DNA of 64,000 nucleotides, from contig CAUYUJ010016882.1 of assembly GCA_963575745.1 (NCBI GenBank), forward strand, positions 620,969 to 684,968, given 5' to 3'. Numbering within the stretch: the first letter of the stretch is position 1; every line of letters starts with the position of its first letter. The position numbers and the translations under genes are program-made. Source of the DNA: Prorocentrum cordatum (Eukaryota; Sar; Dinophyceae; Prorocentrales; Prorocentraceae). Below are positions 18,688 through 29,522 of the stretch, in pieces. Below the pieces are notes generated by a model. The model saw only the letters and a list, made by a program, of their open reading frames with translations. It did not search any database and was not told the origin of the DNA.

Positions 18688-21094
18688 TCATCGCTCCCTG
18701 GCCTTCTTAGCCGCGGGCGCAGCAGGCACATCGTCTACCTTGCGCTTGGGCATGAGCGATGCCAGCTGGGCGCTAAGGACATCGCCCTTGTTGATGGCGC
18801 ACTTGTTTGTCAAAATTGGTACATACACTGATGGGACAGCTGTAGACTTGACGGTCATGTTGGGGGCGCCGTGCTCACCTGAATCCTGTGCGAGCCAGAA
18901 GGGGATGACGAGCGAAGACGGTGCCTGCTTCAGCCCTCCAACGCCAGTGTTCGTCTCAGCCTTAGGCATCTTGATGCCACCACTGGGGGCCAACACGATA
19001 TTGAACGTCAACCCCTTGGGGTCCTTGTATGTCTTCATGAACACATGCCCGCACTGAACTATATCAGTCTGCTTCTTCAAGTAGATTGCCGAAGAGAGTG
19101 GGACAAGCACCAGCTCTTCAGCCTCAAACGAACGCGTTACGGTGAGAGCACGAAGCTTAACAGGCGTAATCACGCCACTCAAGTACTTGAGACAGTTGCC
19201 GTTCTGGCTGTATACTTCATCCAAGGCCAGCCTGATTTTGGCCTCCTCGATACCCCACTGGTAATCGACAGACTTGAGGGGGCCATGATCAGCGAACTTG
19301 TCGATCGTTTCCCCTATGGGGGAGCAGCGGGAAAAAAAAGATGAGACATGACGACGCAGAGCCAAATGAGATGAGGGAACGACGAACGAGAATTCAAAGG
19401 TGCGGGGGTGTATATGCATTTCACATGCATTACGACGAGGTCGCAAGACTGTCCTTCATAATCGTGGACACGACGAACTTGCCACGTAAGAAGTCGTCGA
19501 TGGGGTGGCATGTCGCACTGCCCGTGGCCTGAAGCTTCAACTTCACGCCAGTCGCAGCGTCGATGGAGATCAGCTCGTAAATGTTCTCACCCAAGGCGTC
19601 GCTCGCCAAGGCGACTTTGGCGCCAACCTCAAACCCCTTGTCACTGAGCTTGTCCACTTGGTTCGACCACTTGCCCGAAGCGGTGTACTCTTTCACATAT
19701 GAGCTACGCGCCTGCCCTGTCACGGCTTTGGATGCGCCCTCGCGACCGATCTGCTTCCATGGGCTAGCAACTGCTTTGCCAACGCGCGTTGCCAACGCAG
19801 CGGTGAAGCTGACCCCGATGTCATTCAGCGTCTTGCAAGTGCCTAAGCGCTCATCGGGCTTGTTGAACACGAAATGAACTACGCGAACGTCAGTCAATCC
19901 CCCGATGGTGCCGTAGGCGACCGTGTCTGCCGTGATGCCCTCACCGCATGCGATCTGTCGCACTTTCTGAAGAAATTCATCGGCCACCATTACAATCGTA
20001 GACTTCTTATCGCTCGACAAGGCGGTCACGTCGCCTGGCTTCAAAAGCATCTGATGGCCATCCCTCGCGAACTTACCCGTCGCACATGTCATCGCCTTCA
20101 AGCATGCGAGCTTGAATGTCGCAGCGGCCCCCTCATGCTTGATCTGCACCTCGGCGAGAGACTTCGCCATTGAACCCGTGACCACGCACTGGGAGGTCAG
20201 CTGCCGCGAGAAGTCGCGAAGCTCGTTCAGAAAGATCGGGTTGCCGAGGCCGCCAGACACCTCCTTCACATATTTTACTAAGCCATCGATCTCCCCAGGA
20301 AAGAGAGAGCCTGCGCGAGTCGCCTCGCGGATCACACTATCCCAATCGATCATGGTGCCACCCGTGTGGTGTCGGTTGGCAATTGCTGCGATCTTGTACA
20401 TGAGACTCATGCGAGATTCGCATCTGGCAATTTGTTGGCCTGCATTGCCAGCCTCCTGAGCAAGAGTACTAATCCACGGGAACTCCTTCACGAACTCGTA
20501 CCGAAAGACCTTCCACTCAATTCCTTCGTCACACGCCTTAGCGTAGTCTGGTTGAACCTCCCGTAACCTCGTCAGTGACAATTTCCCTTGGTGCGAGATT
20601 CTGTCGAAACGCTCTGGCATGACCGTGGGTGCTGGAACCCCTGCGTTGATGCAACGCAAAACCATGGATGTGTGGCCGCACGTATAGGATGCGAACTTTG
20701 CATCGCAATCATACTGCGGCAGCTGGCCCGCTGAGTCCTCCATTATTTCGAAATTGAAGTTCTTGATTGCATTGTACTCAGGCGTGCCCACTGGTGGAAG
20801 TTCCATGCAAGCTGGATTCTGGAGGGCTGAGTTCTTGAATCCATGTTTGAAGATCTTGGACATCAAATCCATAACCTCGCTCGGAATGATTCCATCTCCG
20901 TAACGATTCTCTGTGCACACCATCATATACTTCGAGTGTATTTTTTCTACCCTCAGGCAGTCTATGCCTCTTGCAATGCTGCATACGTCTTCAAGTAATG
21001 AGACCACCGCTGCATCAGGATGCAAGTGCATGTCCTTGATGGCCATCATCTTGGGGCGGACCTCCGCGATCTGCTGTTCACGGGAGGCGTTCAT
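18688..21094 (-). CDS. Large unknown protein, about 744 aa, two exons
   Basis: Exon 1 starts at ATG 21094 (MNASREQQIAEVRPKMMAIK). The proposed donor is C/GTGGCAAG after 19486; the acceptor CCCCCATAG precedes exon 2 (18688-19313). This leaves a 172-nt intron, phase 1, total 2235 nt, divisible by three. A second phase-1 donor (A/GTCTT, just downstream) is also possible, or two separate genes. No transmembrane segment. Visible blocks: HLHPDAAVVSLLEDVCSIAR, SYTCGHTSMVLRCINAG, MIDWDSVIREATRAG and STIVMVADEFLQKVR. Exon 2 ends in a Lys/Arg-Ala tail (PKRKVDDVPAAPAAKKARER) resembling a nuclear localisation signal. Partly similar to the gene at 16991-17590. Function unknown. Confidence 0.6.
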
Positions 21095-21404
21095 CACGCC
21101 GCGTGCAGGAGGACGCCACAAGCGCCAGCAGCAATCCTCGCCCAAAGGGCTGGAGCCCAAACTCTAGTGACATTCAAAAACATGTGCAACAGAGGGTTGC
21201 GAATTCGAAATGATATGTTGCATTTGCAATGCACAACATTATTGTAACGCTCGATACAATATTCTGAATGCGTTCGCACGCAAGTCTTGATCATGATTTC
21301 CGATATGCGTGATCCCGAAAATCCAAACACATGCATGCGTTTCTGGAGGCAACATCCAAGGAAAACCCGATGCAGCAGCTCTGATTTCACGTAAGCATGT
21401 AAAA

Positions 21405-21431
21405 GTTAGCGAAGTTAGCAACTTCGCTAAC
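21405..21431. repeat. Perfect 12-bp hairpin, AGC loop
   Basis: GTTAGCGAAGTT, AGC, then the exact reverse complement. A looser GTTAGCCGACTTAG copy follows at about 21463, then CTTACTTGCAACC-type repeats to 21545. It lies about 310 bp upstream of the minus-strand start at 21094, so a regulatory role there is possible. Confidence 0.8.
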
Positions 21432-21630
21432 TCAAGCTATCTACCTCCAAATGCACCGCCCGAGTTAGCCGACTTAGTAACATTACTAATGGTTATAACT
21501 TACTTGCAACCTAGTTGCAACTTACTTATAACCTACTTACATGTGCTGCTAACAATTAGTAAGGCCGAGGGCCTTCAGGCGGCCCCGGCCCCGGGCTCTC
21601 CCGTGCCGTTTTGGCTCGAGACCGCCAGCC

Positions 21631-22074
21631 ATGAAGGCTAGGAAGCCCGACACAAGGATGGGGCGATGCCGCATCGGCGAGAAGAGGAGTAGGAAGCCCG
21701 ACACAAGGACGGGGCGATGCCGCGTCGGCGAGAAGAGGGCCCCCCGGAAACCGGACAACAGACCTCATTCGAGCAAGCGCGCTGGGGCGGCGGCTCGACC
21801 CACGGCCGCGTCGGCGAAGGCGGCCGCGCAGCCGCTGGCCCGGCGCGGGCTGAGCTCCAAGAAACAAGCTCTCGCAGCAGCGGGGGCTGCTGTCTTGGAG
21901 CGCGGTGGGTTGTGGGCTGAGAAGACTGCTCGGAGGACAGGCGTGGAAGAGGACGATCAATTTGATCGGGCACTCTGGTACCGTGACCATTCGGGCAACT
22001 GGTTCAAACTAGGCTCCAAGATGCCGCCAGTCGGCAGCGGCTGGCAAGAAGAATTCGCGCCCCTTCGGATGTAA
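21631..22074 (+). CDS. Small basic protein, 147 aa, unknown
   Basis: The frame opens with two tandem 51-bp units (ARKPDTRMGRCRIGEKR), continues through an Ala/Arg/Lys-rich stretch and ends in a more ordinary domain (DQFDRALWYRDHSGNWFKLG). A hairpin of the AGCA family (21868-21887) falls inside the coding frame. The C-terminal 60 residues look genuinely coding; the N-terminal part may be repeat. Confidence 0.4.
   Translation: MKARKPDTRMGRCRIGEKRSRKPDTRTGRCRVGEKRAPRKPDNRPHSSKRAGAAARPTAASAKAAAQPLARRGLSSKKQALAAAGAAVLERGGLWAEKTARRTGVEEDDQFDRALWYRDHSGNWFKLGSKMPPVGSGWQEEFAPLRM
21868..21887 (+). repeat. AGCA-loop hairpin, first (variant) copy
   Basis: GCTCTCGC, AGCA, GCGGGGGC. All eight stem pairs form only if two U-G wobbles are allowed, which works for plus-strand RNA but not for minus. 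Confidence 0.6.
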
Positions 22075-22562
22075 TAACGGGGCGGATGAACACGACGGCG
22101 CCCCCGTCTGGTTGGATGTACGTTCCTCAGGATGACGACGACAACCCGAGCGCACAAGGGGAGCGCCCCTCCGCAGCAGCGGAGGGATGCCTCACGAATT
22201 TCGCGGAGGGGGGGTGACCTCGGCGGAGGGGCGGACTCGCGCGCGCGCGGGGGAGCGCGGTTTCGCGCGTCGCGTGCGGCATCGCATGCGGTGAAAAAAA
22301 AACTGCCATCTGTGCTGTCGTCTTCGTCCTGCCCCCTCCTTTGCTTTGCTTCCCCTTGCATTCCCTCCTGCAATCCCCCGCCCGCCATCATTTCTTTTTC
22401 CTGTCCATCGCTTCCACTCACGCAACTCACACAGCGACCCCTTCTCTCACAGATGGGTACGGGGCGGGAAACCTTTCTCTCACAGAGGGGGGGCCGATGC
22501 ATCAATGGTTCTGCTGTTCAGGCGGATCGGCGCGCATCGAAAAACTGGGAAGGCCGCGTCGA

Positions 22563-22577
22563 CCCGCCGTTCGTCGC

Positions 22578-22635
<58 letters not shown>

Positions 22636-22676
22636 ATCGATCTCCCTTCTCTCTCTCTTTCGCTCTCTCTCTCTTC

Positions 22677-22729
<53 letters not shown>

Positions 22730-22745
22730 CTCTCTCTTTCTTACT
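22563..22745. repeat. CT dinucleotide microsatellite
   Basis: TCTCTC tract of about 180 bp with few interruptions. No gene. Confidence 0.95.
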
Positions 22746-22890
22746 GTCCTTCTCCTCCTTGTCAAGTGCGGGAGGCCCGCGGGCCGTGATGGCCCCTCCT
22801 CCTGTCCGCGCGCGCGCGACAGGCGTTCGCGCTCCAAGCGGGGCCCCGCAGCAGCGGGGGCAACCGTCGCGGGGCACTTGGTTTCGCGGC

Positions 22891-22912
22891 TGCCCCCGCA
22901 GCAGCGGGGGCA
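22891..22912 (+). repeat. AGCA-loop hairpin with 9-bp perfect stem
   Basis: TGCCCCCGC, AGCA, GCGGGGGCA. It follows another copy at 22846 by 50 bp and lies just before the ATG at 22922. Confidence 0.85.
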
Positions 22913-22921
22913 CCGACAAAG

Positions 22922-25352
22922 ATGGCCGAGGACATCAAGTCAGGCAACCTGAATGATTCCGCCATGTTGCGCAGCCGCCACGCCTTGAAGGACTCCGAGG
23001 GGCAGCGGTTGAAGGCCAAGATCTCCTTGGAGGATTTCAGCGCCCACCCGCAGAACAGGGGTGGAACGTGCCCCTTCCGCTGCCGGAGCGGTTAATCCCC
23101 CGCGTGGGATTCTGAAAGACAGGCTCCTCATGAACGAGGCGCAGCACGAAGCAGCGGTCGTTCAGGAACTCCCTGCCGAGAAGAAGGCCGAGCACGAGCG
23201 CCTCCATGGCAAACCGTGCAAGACGCATGCGGACCACAACAGGCAGAACATGGAGTCCGTAGAGGCTCTCCGCCTGGCGCACACAAGCCTGTCAACGTTC
23301 AACTACGGGGCGTTGAGCCACTGCACGCTGACCCTTGGTCTGATGGGCCTCAAGCACGGCGCGGTGTGGGTCATTCCCGAGGAGCACAAAGGGCATGGTT
23401 TGGAGGAGTTGCAGACAGGTCCGGGTGGCTCCTGGGATATCCCAAGGATGCGTCGCGCACCGAAGTTCAGCGAATTCATGGACGTGCTCGATAACGGTTT
23501 GCTTTGCGGGGTGCTCTCGTGGGAAATTCACTTCGATGCCGACTTCGCGCGAGGCCCAGCGCCCATTTCCGCGGCCCTGAACGACCCGCAGGGAAAAGGT
23601 GTGACCTGTCACGAAATCGAGATCCTCACGTCCGTCGGTGATCTCGTCGCCACCGCAGCAGCGGAGGCCAAGAAAGCAGCCTCGGGATCTGACAAAGAGC
23701 AGCCCTTGAATATCCCCTACGACAGTATCCTGAAGACCTGCGGGCAACGACACCCAGAGCACGCGAAGGCCAAATGGTTCGAGGACACGCCCACTTTCGC
23801 GATCAACGTAGGGGCCGCATCAGGGCAGCACATACCGCAAATTCTGGATTATGACAGACGTTGGGTGGATCTCAAAATACGCCCCCTGTCACCAGCCACA
23901 TGGGGCGTCCTCAACCAACTCCCCATTGACTGTCCCCATGTGAAGGTTGCCCTTGTCATGAGGGCGTACTCCCAAGAGCCGAAGGGCGGGCGATGCCTGG
24001 CGCCGGAAACGGCATGGGGACAAAGCGAAGGCATTCGAGTGCAGGAGCCGAATGCCTTGTCGGGGTATGTCCGTCGCATCTTGGCCCCCGCAGCAGCGGG
24101 GGCGGAGGGGGGGGGGGGGGGCGCGATTTCGACAGCGGGAGCGGTTCTGACTGCGACGGAGGCCTTCTACCAGGCGCGCGCGCGATGGCATATCGCAGCA
24201 AACCTGCGGGCGGTGCGGTCGTGGAGGCCGCGTGCGAGGCAGCGCGTCCGCACTGCGCTCAAGTGCGCGAGGCCTGCCAGACAATGGAAAATAACGCACA
24301 GGAAGACTTCCCGCCCCCTCCTGCGCCGCGGGCCGCCAAGCTGCCCGCGGCCCCCGAGAGCCCCGGCGGCTTCCGCAGCAGCGGAGGTCGCGAGGGCCCT
24401 CGCCCGCAGCCAGTGCTGATAGAGATCAACGAAGAAGACGAGCCTCTGAACAGGCAGATGTCTGAACTGTCAAAGCCCCTGAACAGCCTGGTGATGGCCC
24501 CAGTGAAATCGCGGCGCGCTTCGGCCCCGTCTGCCAATCTCGACGCAGAAAGGTGGCGCGAAGCAAGCGTCGCGGAAGTGATGACTGCCTTCCATCGACA
24601 CGCGGACATCTGCGCCCAACCCGTCCAGATGCAATGCGACGTTCAAGCCAAGAGTGTCCATGTGGTGGCTACTGAGGACATCGCCGAGGGGAGTATGATG
24701 CTCTTCCCTTGCTGCCCCACCGCGAAGATTTTCCCGGAAGTCTCGAGCAACCCGCGGGCAGCGGAGGTGCTAGTCGGTGAAGCGTCCGACTCCTGTCGAG
24801 GAAATGGAAAAGTATTGGGCACTGCCCGATTTCAAATTGCCAGAGCTGGAGCTCGAGCCCGCGCGGCAGGGAGCGGCCTCCGCAGCGTCGGAGGGCGCGG
24901 AGCTCGACGGGGCGGTCCCCGCAGCAGCGGGGGGCGCACAGGGCGAGGCCGACCAGTCAGAGAATCCGTACCACTTCAAGTTCGGAGGCACCGAGCCCTT
25001 GCATTTCTTTTGGGGAGTTGACAGGATGACAGCAGACGAACTTGCCCGAGCCCAGCTAGTGCAGGGACAGGGGCACTGGAAGTTCAACGTGGCACTTCGA
25101 CCACAAGAGTTCGCGACCATGACGAAGTGCGCGGCGTCCGCCCCCATCCGCGTCTGCAGCGCGCTTGTCCCGCGCATGGACAACGCGGTGCCTCTGGTGC
25201 GCGGAGATCGGCTGATGCTGCAGATCAGAAAGGAGAAGAAGGCCCCCGAACCCAAAAAGGAGAAGCAAGCATGGCAAAAGGAGCAGAAAGAGAAGGGGAA
25301 GAAACGGAAGAAGGACGCGGAGGAGGGACGGACAGCGACCAAGAGCGGTTAG
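22922..25352 (+). pseudogene. Unknown multi-domain gene broken over four frames
   Basis: Four consecutive segments look coding: 22922-23080 (MAEDIKSGNLNDSAMLRSRH), 23085-24105 (LKHGAVWVIPEEHKGHG; SWDIPRMRRAPKFSEFMDVL; DNGLLCGVLSWEIHF), 24180-24760 (SVHVVATEDIAEGSMMLFPC, faintly like a SET N-terminus) and 24777-25352 (EPLHFFWGVDRMTADELA, then a Lys/Glu-rich tail). The order and shared strand imply one gene. Breaks occur at a CCGCTGCCGGAGCGG palindrome (about 23078), a 15-G run (24107-24121) and a CCCGCGGGCAGCGG word (24751), so introns, hairpin insertions or decay could be the cause. It resembles, from memory, a multicopy dinoflagellate gene family of unknown function. Confidence 0.5.
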
Positions 25353-25933
25353 ATGACAATCCCTGGCCAGGGGGCCCACTTCGCGTGATCCTGCCGCAGC
25401 AGCGGAGGGCGCGCGAAACAGGGCAGCAGATGACAGCGGCAGATGATCGCCTAAGCGCAACGGCCCCGAACGGGCCGTCAGCTGGAGGGGGGCGAGGAAA
25501 GGGGGGGAGGAGGAATAGGGCGGGGGGGGAGGTCGAAGAAGGAGGGGGGAGGGTGGCAGCAGAAACAGCACAGGACAGGGATGGGGGAGGTGACGCATCC
25601 GCCGCAGCAGCGGCGGTGGCACAAGTGTTATCATGGCGGCGCGGCGGTCGCTGAGAAGTGGGGCAAGTGCGAGGTCCTGCTTGCGCTTATGCGCGCCTCT
25701 CGCCCCCTCCCCTCCTCTTCCTCCATGAGATCTCTCTCCTTTGTCCTCGCGGTGCATGCCCCCTCCCAGGTCTCGCCCTGCCCCTCTCCCTCTGCGTTCG
25801 TCCTGTCCCCCCCTCATGCCTCGCCTCCGCCTCCGCCCCCCCTCGTCCGTTCCTGCCTCCCTCCCGTGTCCTGTTTTCCTCTCTCCGATCTCATCGTCCT
25901 GCTCATCGCCCTGCCGTCCTGTTCGCGGGCCCC

Positions 25934-26071
25934 CCCTCTGTGACAGAGGGGCGGTCCGGGATGACGAGGGCCCCCCCTCTGTGACAGAGGAGCGGTCCGG
26001 GCACGCAAGGGCCCCCCTCTGTGACAGAGGGGCGGTCTTTGGAACAGGAGGGCCCCCTCCGGGACAGAGGG
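25934..26071 (+). repeat. About 40-bp tandem repeat built on CCCTCTGTGACAGAGGG
   Basis: Copies of the 17-nt palindrome at 25934, 25975, 26015 and a diverged one at 26053, each followed by CGGTC or CGG. CCCTCTGT, one central G, ACAGAGGG gives an 8-bp stem with almost no loop. Two more copies lie at 36763-36811. The region 25640-25930 before it is CT-rich, without a gene. Confidence 0.8.
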
Positions 26072-26368
26072 GCGGCGGCGGCCCTGGTCGGGGCGCCCTG
26101 CGAGCCACCGTGCCATTCTGGCAGGCGATCAGGGGGGCGAACGGGGGCTAAGGGGAGGGCAGCCAGGAGAAGGAGTTGCCCGAGACGGAAGGATAATCGA
26201 GGAGGGAGAATGATGCTGATGAGGAGGAGTAGGAGGATCTGTTGGAGACGAGGCGCCCGCTTTCCATAGCCGCTTGTTTCTCAGACGGGCGAGGCGGATC
26301 ACCAGTGAGGGGAGCAGACGCCGAGGACGCGGGCGCCTTCGCAGCAGCGAGGGTTTGCGCGCGGCGGC

Positions 26369-27424
26369 GTGAAACGCAAGGCAGAGGAAACGTGGCGGGA
26401 TGTCGTTGTCGGGAAAGCAGTGCGCCTTGATGGCGCGAGCATGGGGGTGCTCTGCGTGGCTGGCGGGCTGTGCCGGGCGCGCGATGGAGCAGCGGGATCT
26501 GCTTTGGAATGCGAGGGGCGCGACGTTTCCCTCGGCGGCGGCCATGGCCTAGACGCCTTCGTGCCCGTCGGAAAGCACCGCCCGCGGCTGCTCAAGGCGG
26601 TCGGCGGTCTCAGTGCCGTGAAGGGCGCCTTGAACGAAACGACCATGTTAGAGCATTTGCATGCGAAGTTTCGCGCAGGAGAAGGAGACAACGCGGGCGC
26701 TGCAACGGGCGCTTCGAGCGGGGGCTGCAACGGGAGCTTCCGCAGCAGCGGGGGGAGATGCTCGGGGCCCCATGGCGGATCTCCTCGGAACCGCCAAGGG
26801 CGCATCGACAGGGGAAACCCCGAAGAAACGGCAAGGATTTCCTCGAGGCACGCTCTGCAGAGCAACCGTGCCGATGTCTCCTAAGCCAGATGAGGCCGAC
26901 ACGAAACAGGTTGTAGTGCATGAGAAAGGCAAGGCGTTCTTTTCGTTCAGCGTTAGGACCTGCCATGGCTTCTGCACTACCTGCACGAGGAGAGCCAGGG
27001 CAAAAGCGTTCCCGAACCCAAAGACGACGACGAAGACGACGCTTTGGACGAGAAGCGCCCGTGGGCCACCAGGTGGTGCCCCTCTGGGACGTGGGCGGTG
27101 GAGGCCAAAGGAGGGCCAATGGCAGGCCGACAATGGGCCTCCAGGTTTCAGGACTTGGACGACGACAAATGGTCCACAGGCGTGGCGTTGACGGGGGCGA
27201 CGACGCCCTTCAAACAGTCCACCCGCGCGCAGCAGAAGCAGGTTCTCCTAGCGTTCTTGGAGGACGTGGTCCAGAAAGCCATCGCGCAGGAAACAGAGAA
27301 GCGATGCCCTCGTTACCCGCTCGCTGGCGCGCGCCGCAGCAGCGGCGCGCTGACCGCTACGGCGGCTTGTTTTGTGCAGACAGACTCGGTGTTAGCACCG
27401 CAGCAGCGGCGCGCTGACCGCTGA
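26369..27424 (+). pseudogene. Coding-like segments in three frames, unknown
   Basis: Successive plus-strand stretches of plausible protein: KRKAEETWRDVVVGKAVRLD (26372 on), PKPDEADTKQVVVHEKGKAF (about 26880) and WASRFQDLDDDKWSTGVALT (about 27145) followed by QQKQVLLAFLEDVVQKAIAQ. Each frame change lies near an AGCA-loop hairpin (26740, 27334), which suggests one spliced or broken gene, perhaps continuing the unknown gene upstream. No domain recognised. Confidence 0.35.
27329..27350 (+). repeat. AGCA-loop hairpin with 9-bp GC stem
   Basis: GCGCGCCGC, AGCA, GCGGCGCGC. The 25 bases from 27334 recur exactly at 27398-27422, a 64-bp direct repeat of the core plus its 3' flank. Confidence 0.85.
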
Positions 27425-27579
27425 GGTGGATGTCTGCGGTTTTCTGTCGACTGGACAGGGGTGGGGGCCCGCGCGGGGGATCGCGAGCCTGCGGCTCTCC
27501 AGCGTTCGCGCGCTAGAAGACGAGGGAATTCGCGGAGCCTGGCGAGGGGGGGCGGAGGGGCTGGGACAAGTAGGAGGAG

Positions 27580-27598
27580 GAGGAGGAGGAGGAGGAGG

Positions 27599-27638
<40 letters not shown>

Positions 27639-27655
27639 CCCGCAGCAGCACCGAC
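27580..27655. repeat. GGA then CAG triplet run
   Basis: GGA run (27577-27600) followed by a CAG run (27600-27650). Microsatellite; translates as poly-Gln, -Ala or -Ser. Confidence 0.9.
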
Positions 27656-27769
27656 AGGAGGATCACTGCGAGGACGCGGCCGCTTGCTTGCCCTGCGGCG
27701 CTGGGCTCGAGACAAGAGGGCGGCCGCGCGCGCGCGCGCGCGCCTTCGGCCTCATGGCCGCCGCGGCCG

Positions 27770-28092
27770 CCCCGCCCCCAGACCCAGCAGATGCTCGCCC
27801 TGCAGGCGCGCCTCTGCGCCTCGGGCACGACCGCGAGGCCAGCGAATTTGCTGAGTTTTGGTACCAACAAGACAAAACGAAAGATCCCGACCATGTGCTC
27901 ATGGACCCACGGAGACGACGGGAGACAATTTTCGGATTCGGGTACGTTATGCGCCGCAGCAGCGGCGCGGCTTGCCATTATGAATCTGGCAAACGCAAAT
28001 ATGAGAATATTCATTTATGCTCGCAGTGGCCGTGTCCCAGCGACCACCGTCTGTCGGACGGTACTGTGGACTACGCGAAGTGGTCAGACTGA
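27770..28092 (+). CDS. Unknown coding segment with normal stop
   Basis: The frame reading DREASEFAEFWYQQDKTKDP, then YVMRRSSGAACHYESGKRKY and CPSDHRLSDGTVDYAKWSD to TGA, looks like the C-terminus of a real protein. The hairpin copy at 27954 lies inside it, read as RRSSG. The start is uncertain because the upstream sequence is a triplet repeat. Confidence 0.4.
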
Positions 28093-28149
28093 CAAGCGCC
28101 CTGGCATTTAAAGCATTGCGCGGACGGGTGGCCCGAAAGGAGCTGGAGC

Positions 28150-28440
28150 CCCAGCAGCAGCGGAGGCGCCGGCCGAGGCGTGCGCGGCCCCTGTTGAGGC
28201 GGCAGCGGAGCCGCGGGCGGGCCCTGCTGAAGGCCCCGCAGCAGCGGGGCCGTCAGCGGAGGCGTGCGCGGCCCCTGCTGAAATGGCAGCGGAGCCGCAC
28301 CTGGGTTCTTCTGAAGGCCCCGCAGCAGCGGGTGCGTCAGCGGAAGCGTGCGCGGCCCCTCCTGAAGTGGCGGCGGAACCGTTCGCAGGCCCTTCTGAAG
28401 GCCCCGCAACAGCGGAGGCGTGCGCGGGTCCTGCCGGCGC
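28150..28440 (+). repeat. 84-bp tandem repeat, Ala/Pro/Glu-rich in one frame
   Basis: Three and a half units of 84 bp (28 codons). In one plus frame each reads as AAEP..GPSEGPAAAG.SAEACAAP. Each unit contains one hairpin core or variant (28151, 28236, 28320, 28401). The frame stays open downstream to about 28630, so it may be a coding repeat domain. Bases 28700-29330 contain only weak open frames. Confidence 0.7.
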
Positions 28441-29355
28441 GCATGGCGCCGACGCTATCGCCGAGGCCGCTTCCGCAGTGGAGGCTGCCCTGATGGACTC
28501 CGCGGCAACGGCAGCCTTCTCAGCAGAGGGGGTTGCCCGGGTCGCTGCCCCCCAATCCCGCCCCGCTTGCTGTCCGCGACATAGCGGAACCCGCGCTTGC
28601 AGGGGCGGAGATTGCTGCGGTGAGCGCCTCTGAAAAGACAGCCGCGAATGCAGGCGCTGCGGTTGCCCCGCCTGCGCCTGCAGGGGCACTTTCACAACGG
28701 GGCCAGAGGTGCTTCGAGAAGTTGATGAATTTGTCGCGCAGCATTCGCGGAACGCGGGGGGGGGGGCCGAGAGTGGATAGGGCATTCTGTTTTCGTAATC
28801 GCTGCACTTCTGCGGAAGGTGCGCGTCTACGCATGGGAAGGACGGAACAGAGTCGACCTTTGCAAAGCTGTGTTGCCGCCGTGGTAACTGGAGGAGTTAA
28901 CCCGCGAGCCTGCGGCGGACGCGATCGCGTGTTGCGCCGTCCCCCGAGACTCGGGGCCTCCGGACTGGGCCCCCGTGTCGGAGGAGTACCCTTTGGTTAT
29001 ATGCAATCATTTTATCGCGGGCGTCTCCACAGACTTTGTGGACATCACGGGAGATGCTTCGACGGCGGGCGGTTTCTATTATGCTCTCGGTGTGTTCGTC
29101 GCGCCCACAGTCGCAGACGGGGGCTGCGGTTTGGATCGCATGTTGCGGATGACCCAAGAGGTTTCCACGCGAGAGTCTCGCAGGGAGCTCCGCCAGGACA
29201 GTTGCTCTCTCCGACCATCCTGATCCTTCGCTTCCATCTCGGCTGCCCCCGCATGCTCCCCCCATCCTTCCCTCTCCATGTTTCCTTCTTCCCTCTCCCA
29301 TCGCGCCCCCCTCTCCCATCGCGCCCCCCCCGCCGAGTCTCCCCGCCCGTCCCCC

Positions 29356-29490
29356 ATGCCCGCCTGTGAAGAAATCGCGGGCTACATTGTGCAGAGGGTG
29401 CGTTTGGCGCGGTTCCTCGACGTCATGGTCCTGACACAAGAAGTCACTCAGGATGACGCCCAGGAGCTTCGTCGCCTGCAGAGCGCCTAG
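29356..29490 (+). CDS. Short coding-like segment
   Basis: MPACEEIAGYIVQRVRLARF to QDDAQELRRLQSA and TAG: a compact 44-codon helical peptide of normal composition, possibly a last exon of the plus-strand gene upstream. Low certainty because of size. Confidence 0.3.
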   Translation: MPACEEIAGYIVQRVRLARFLDVMVLTQEVTQDDAQELRRLQSA

Positions 29491-29522
29491 ACGACAAGAA
29501 CTTGTCCCGCAGCTGCCACGCC

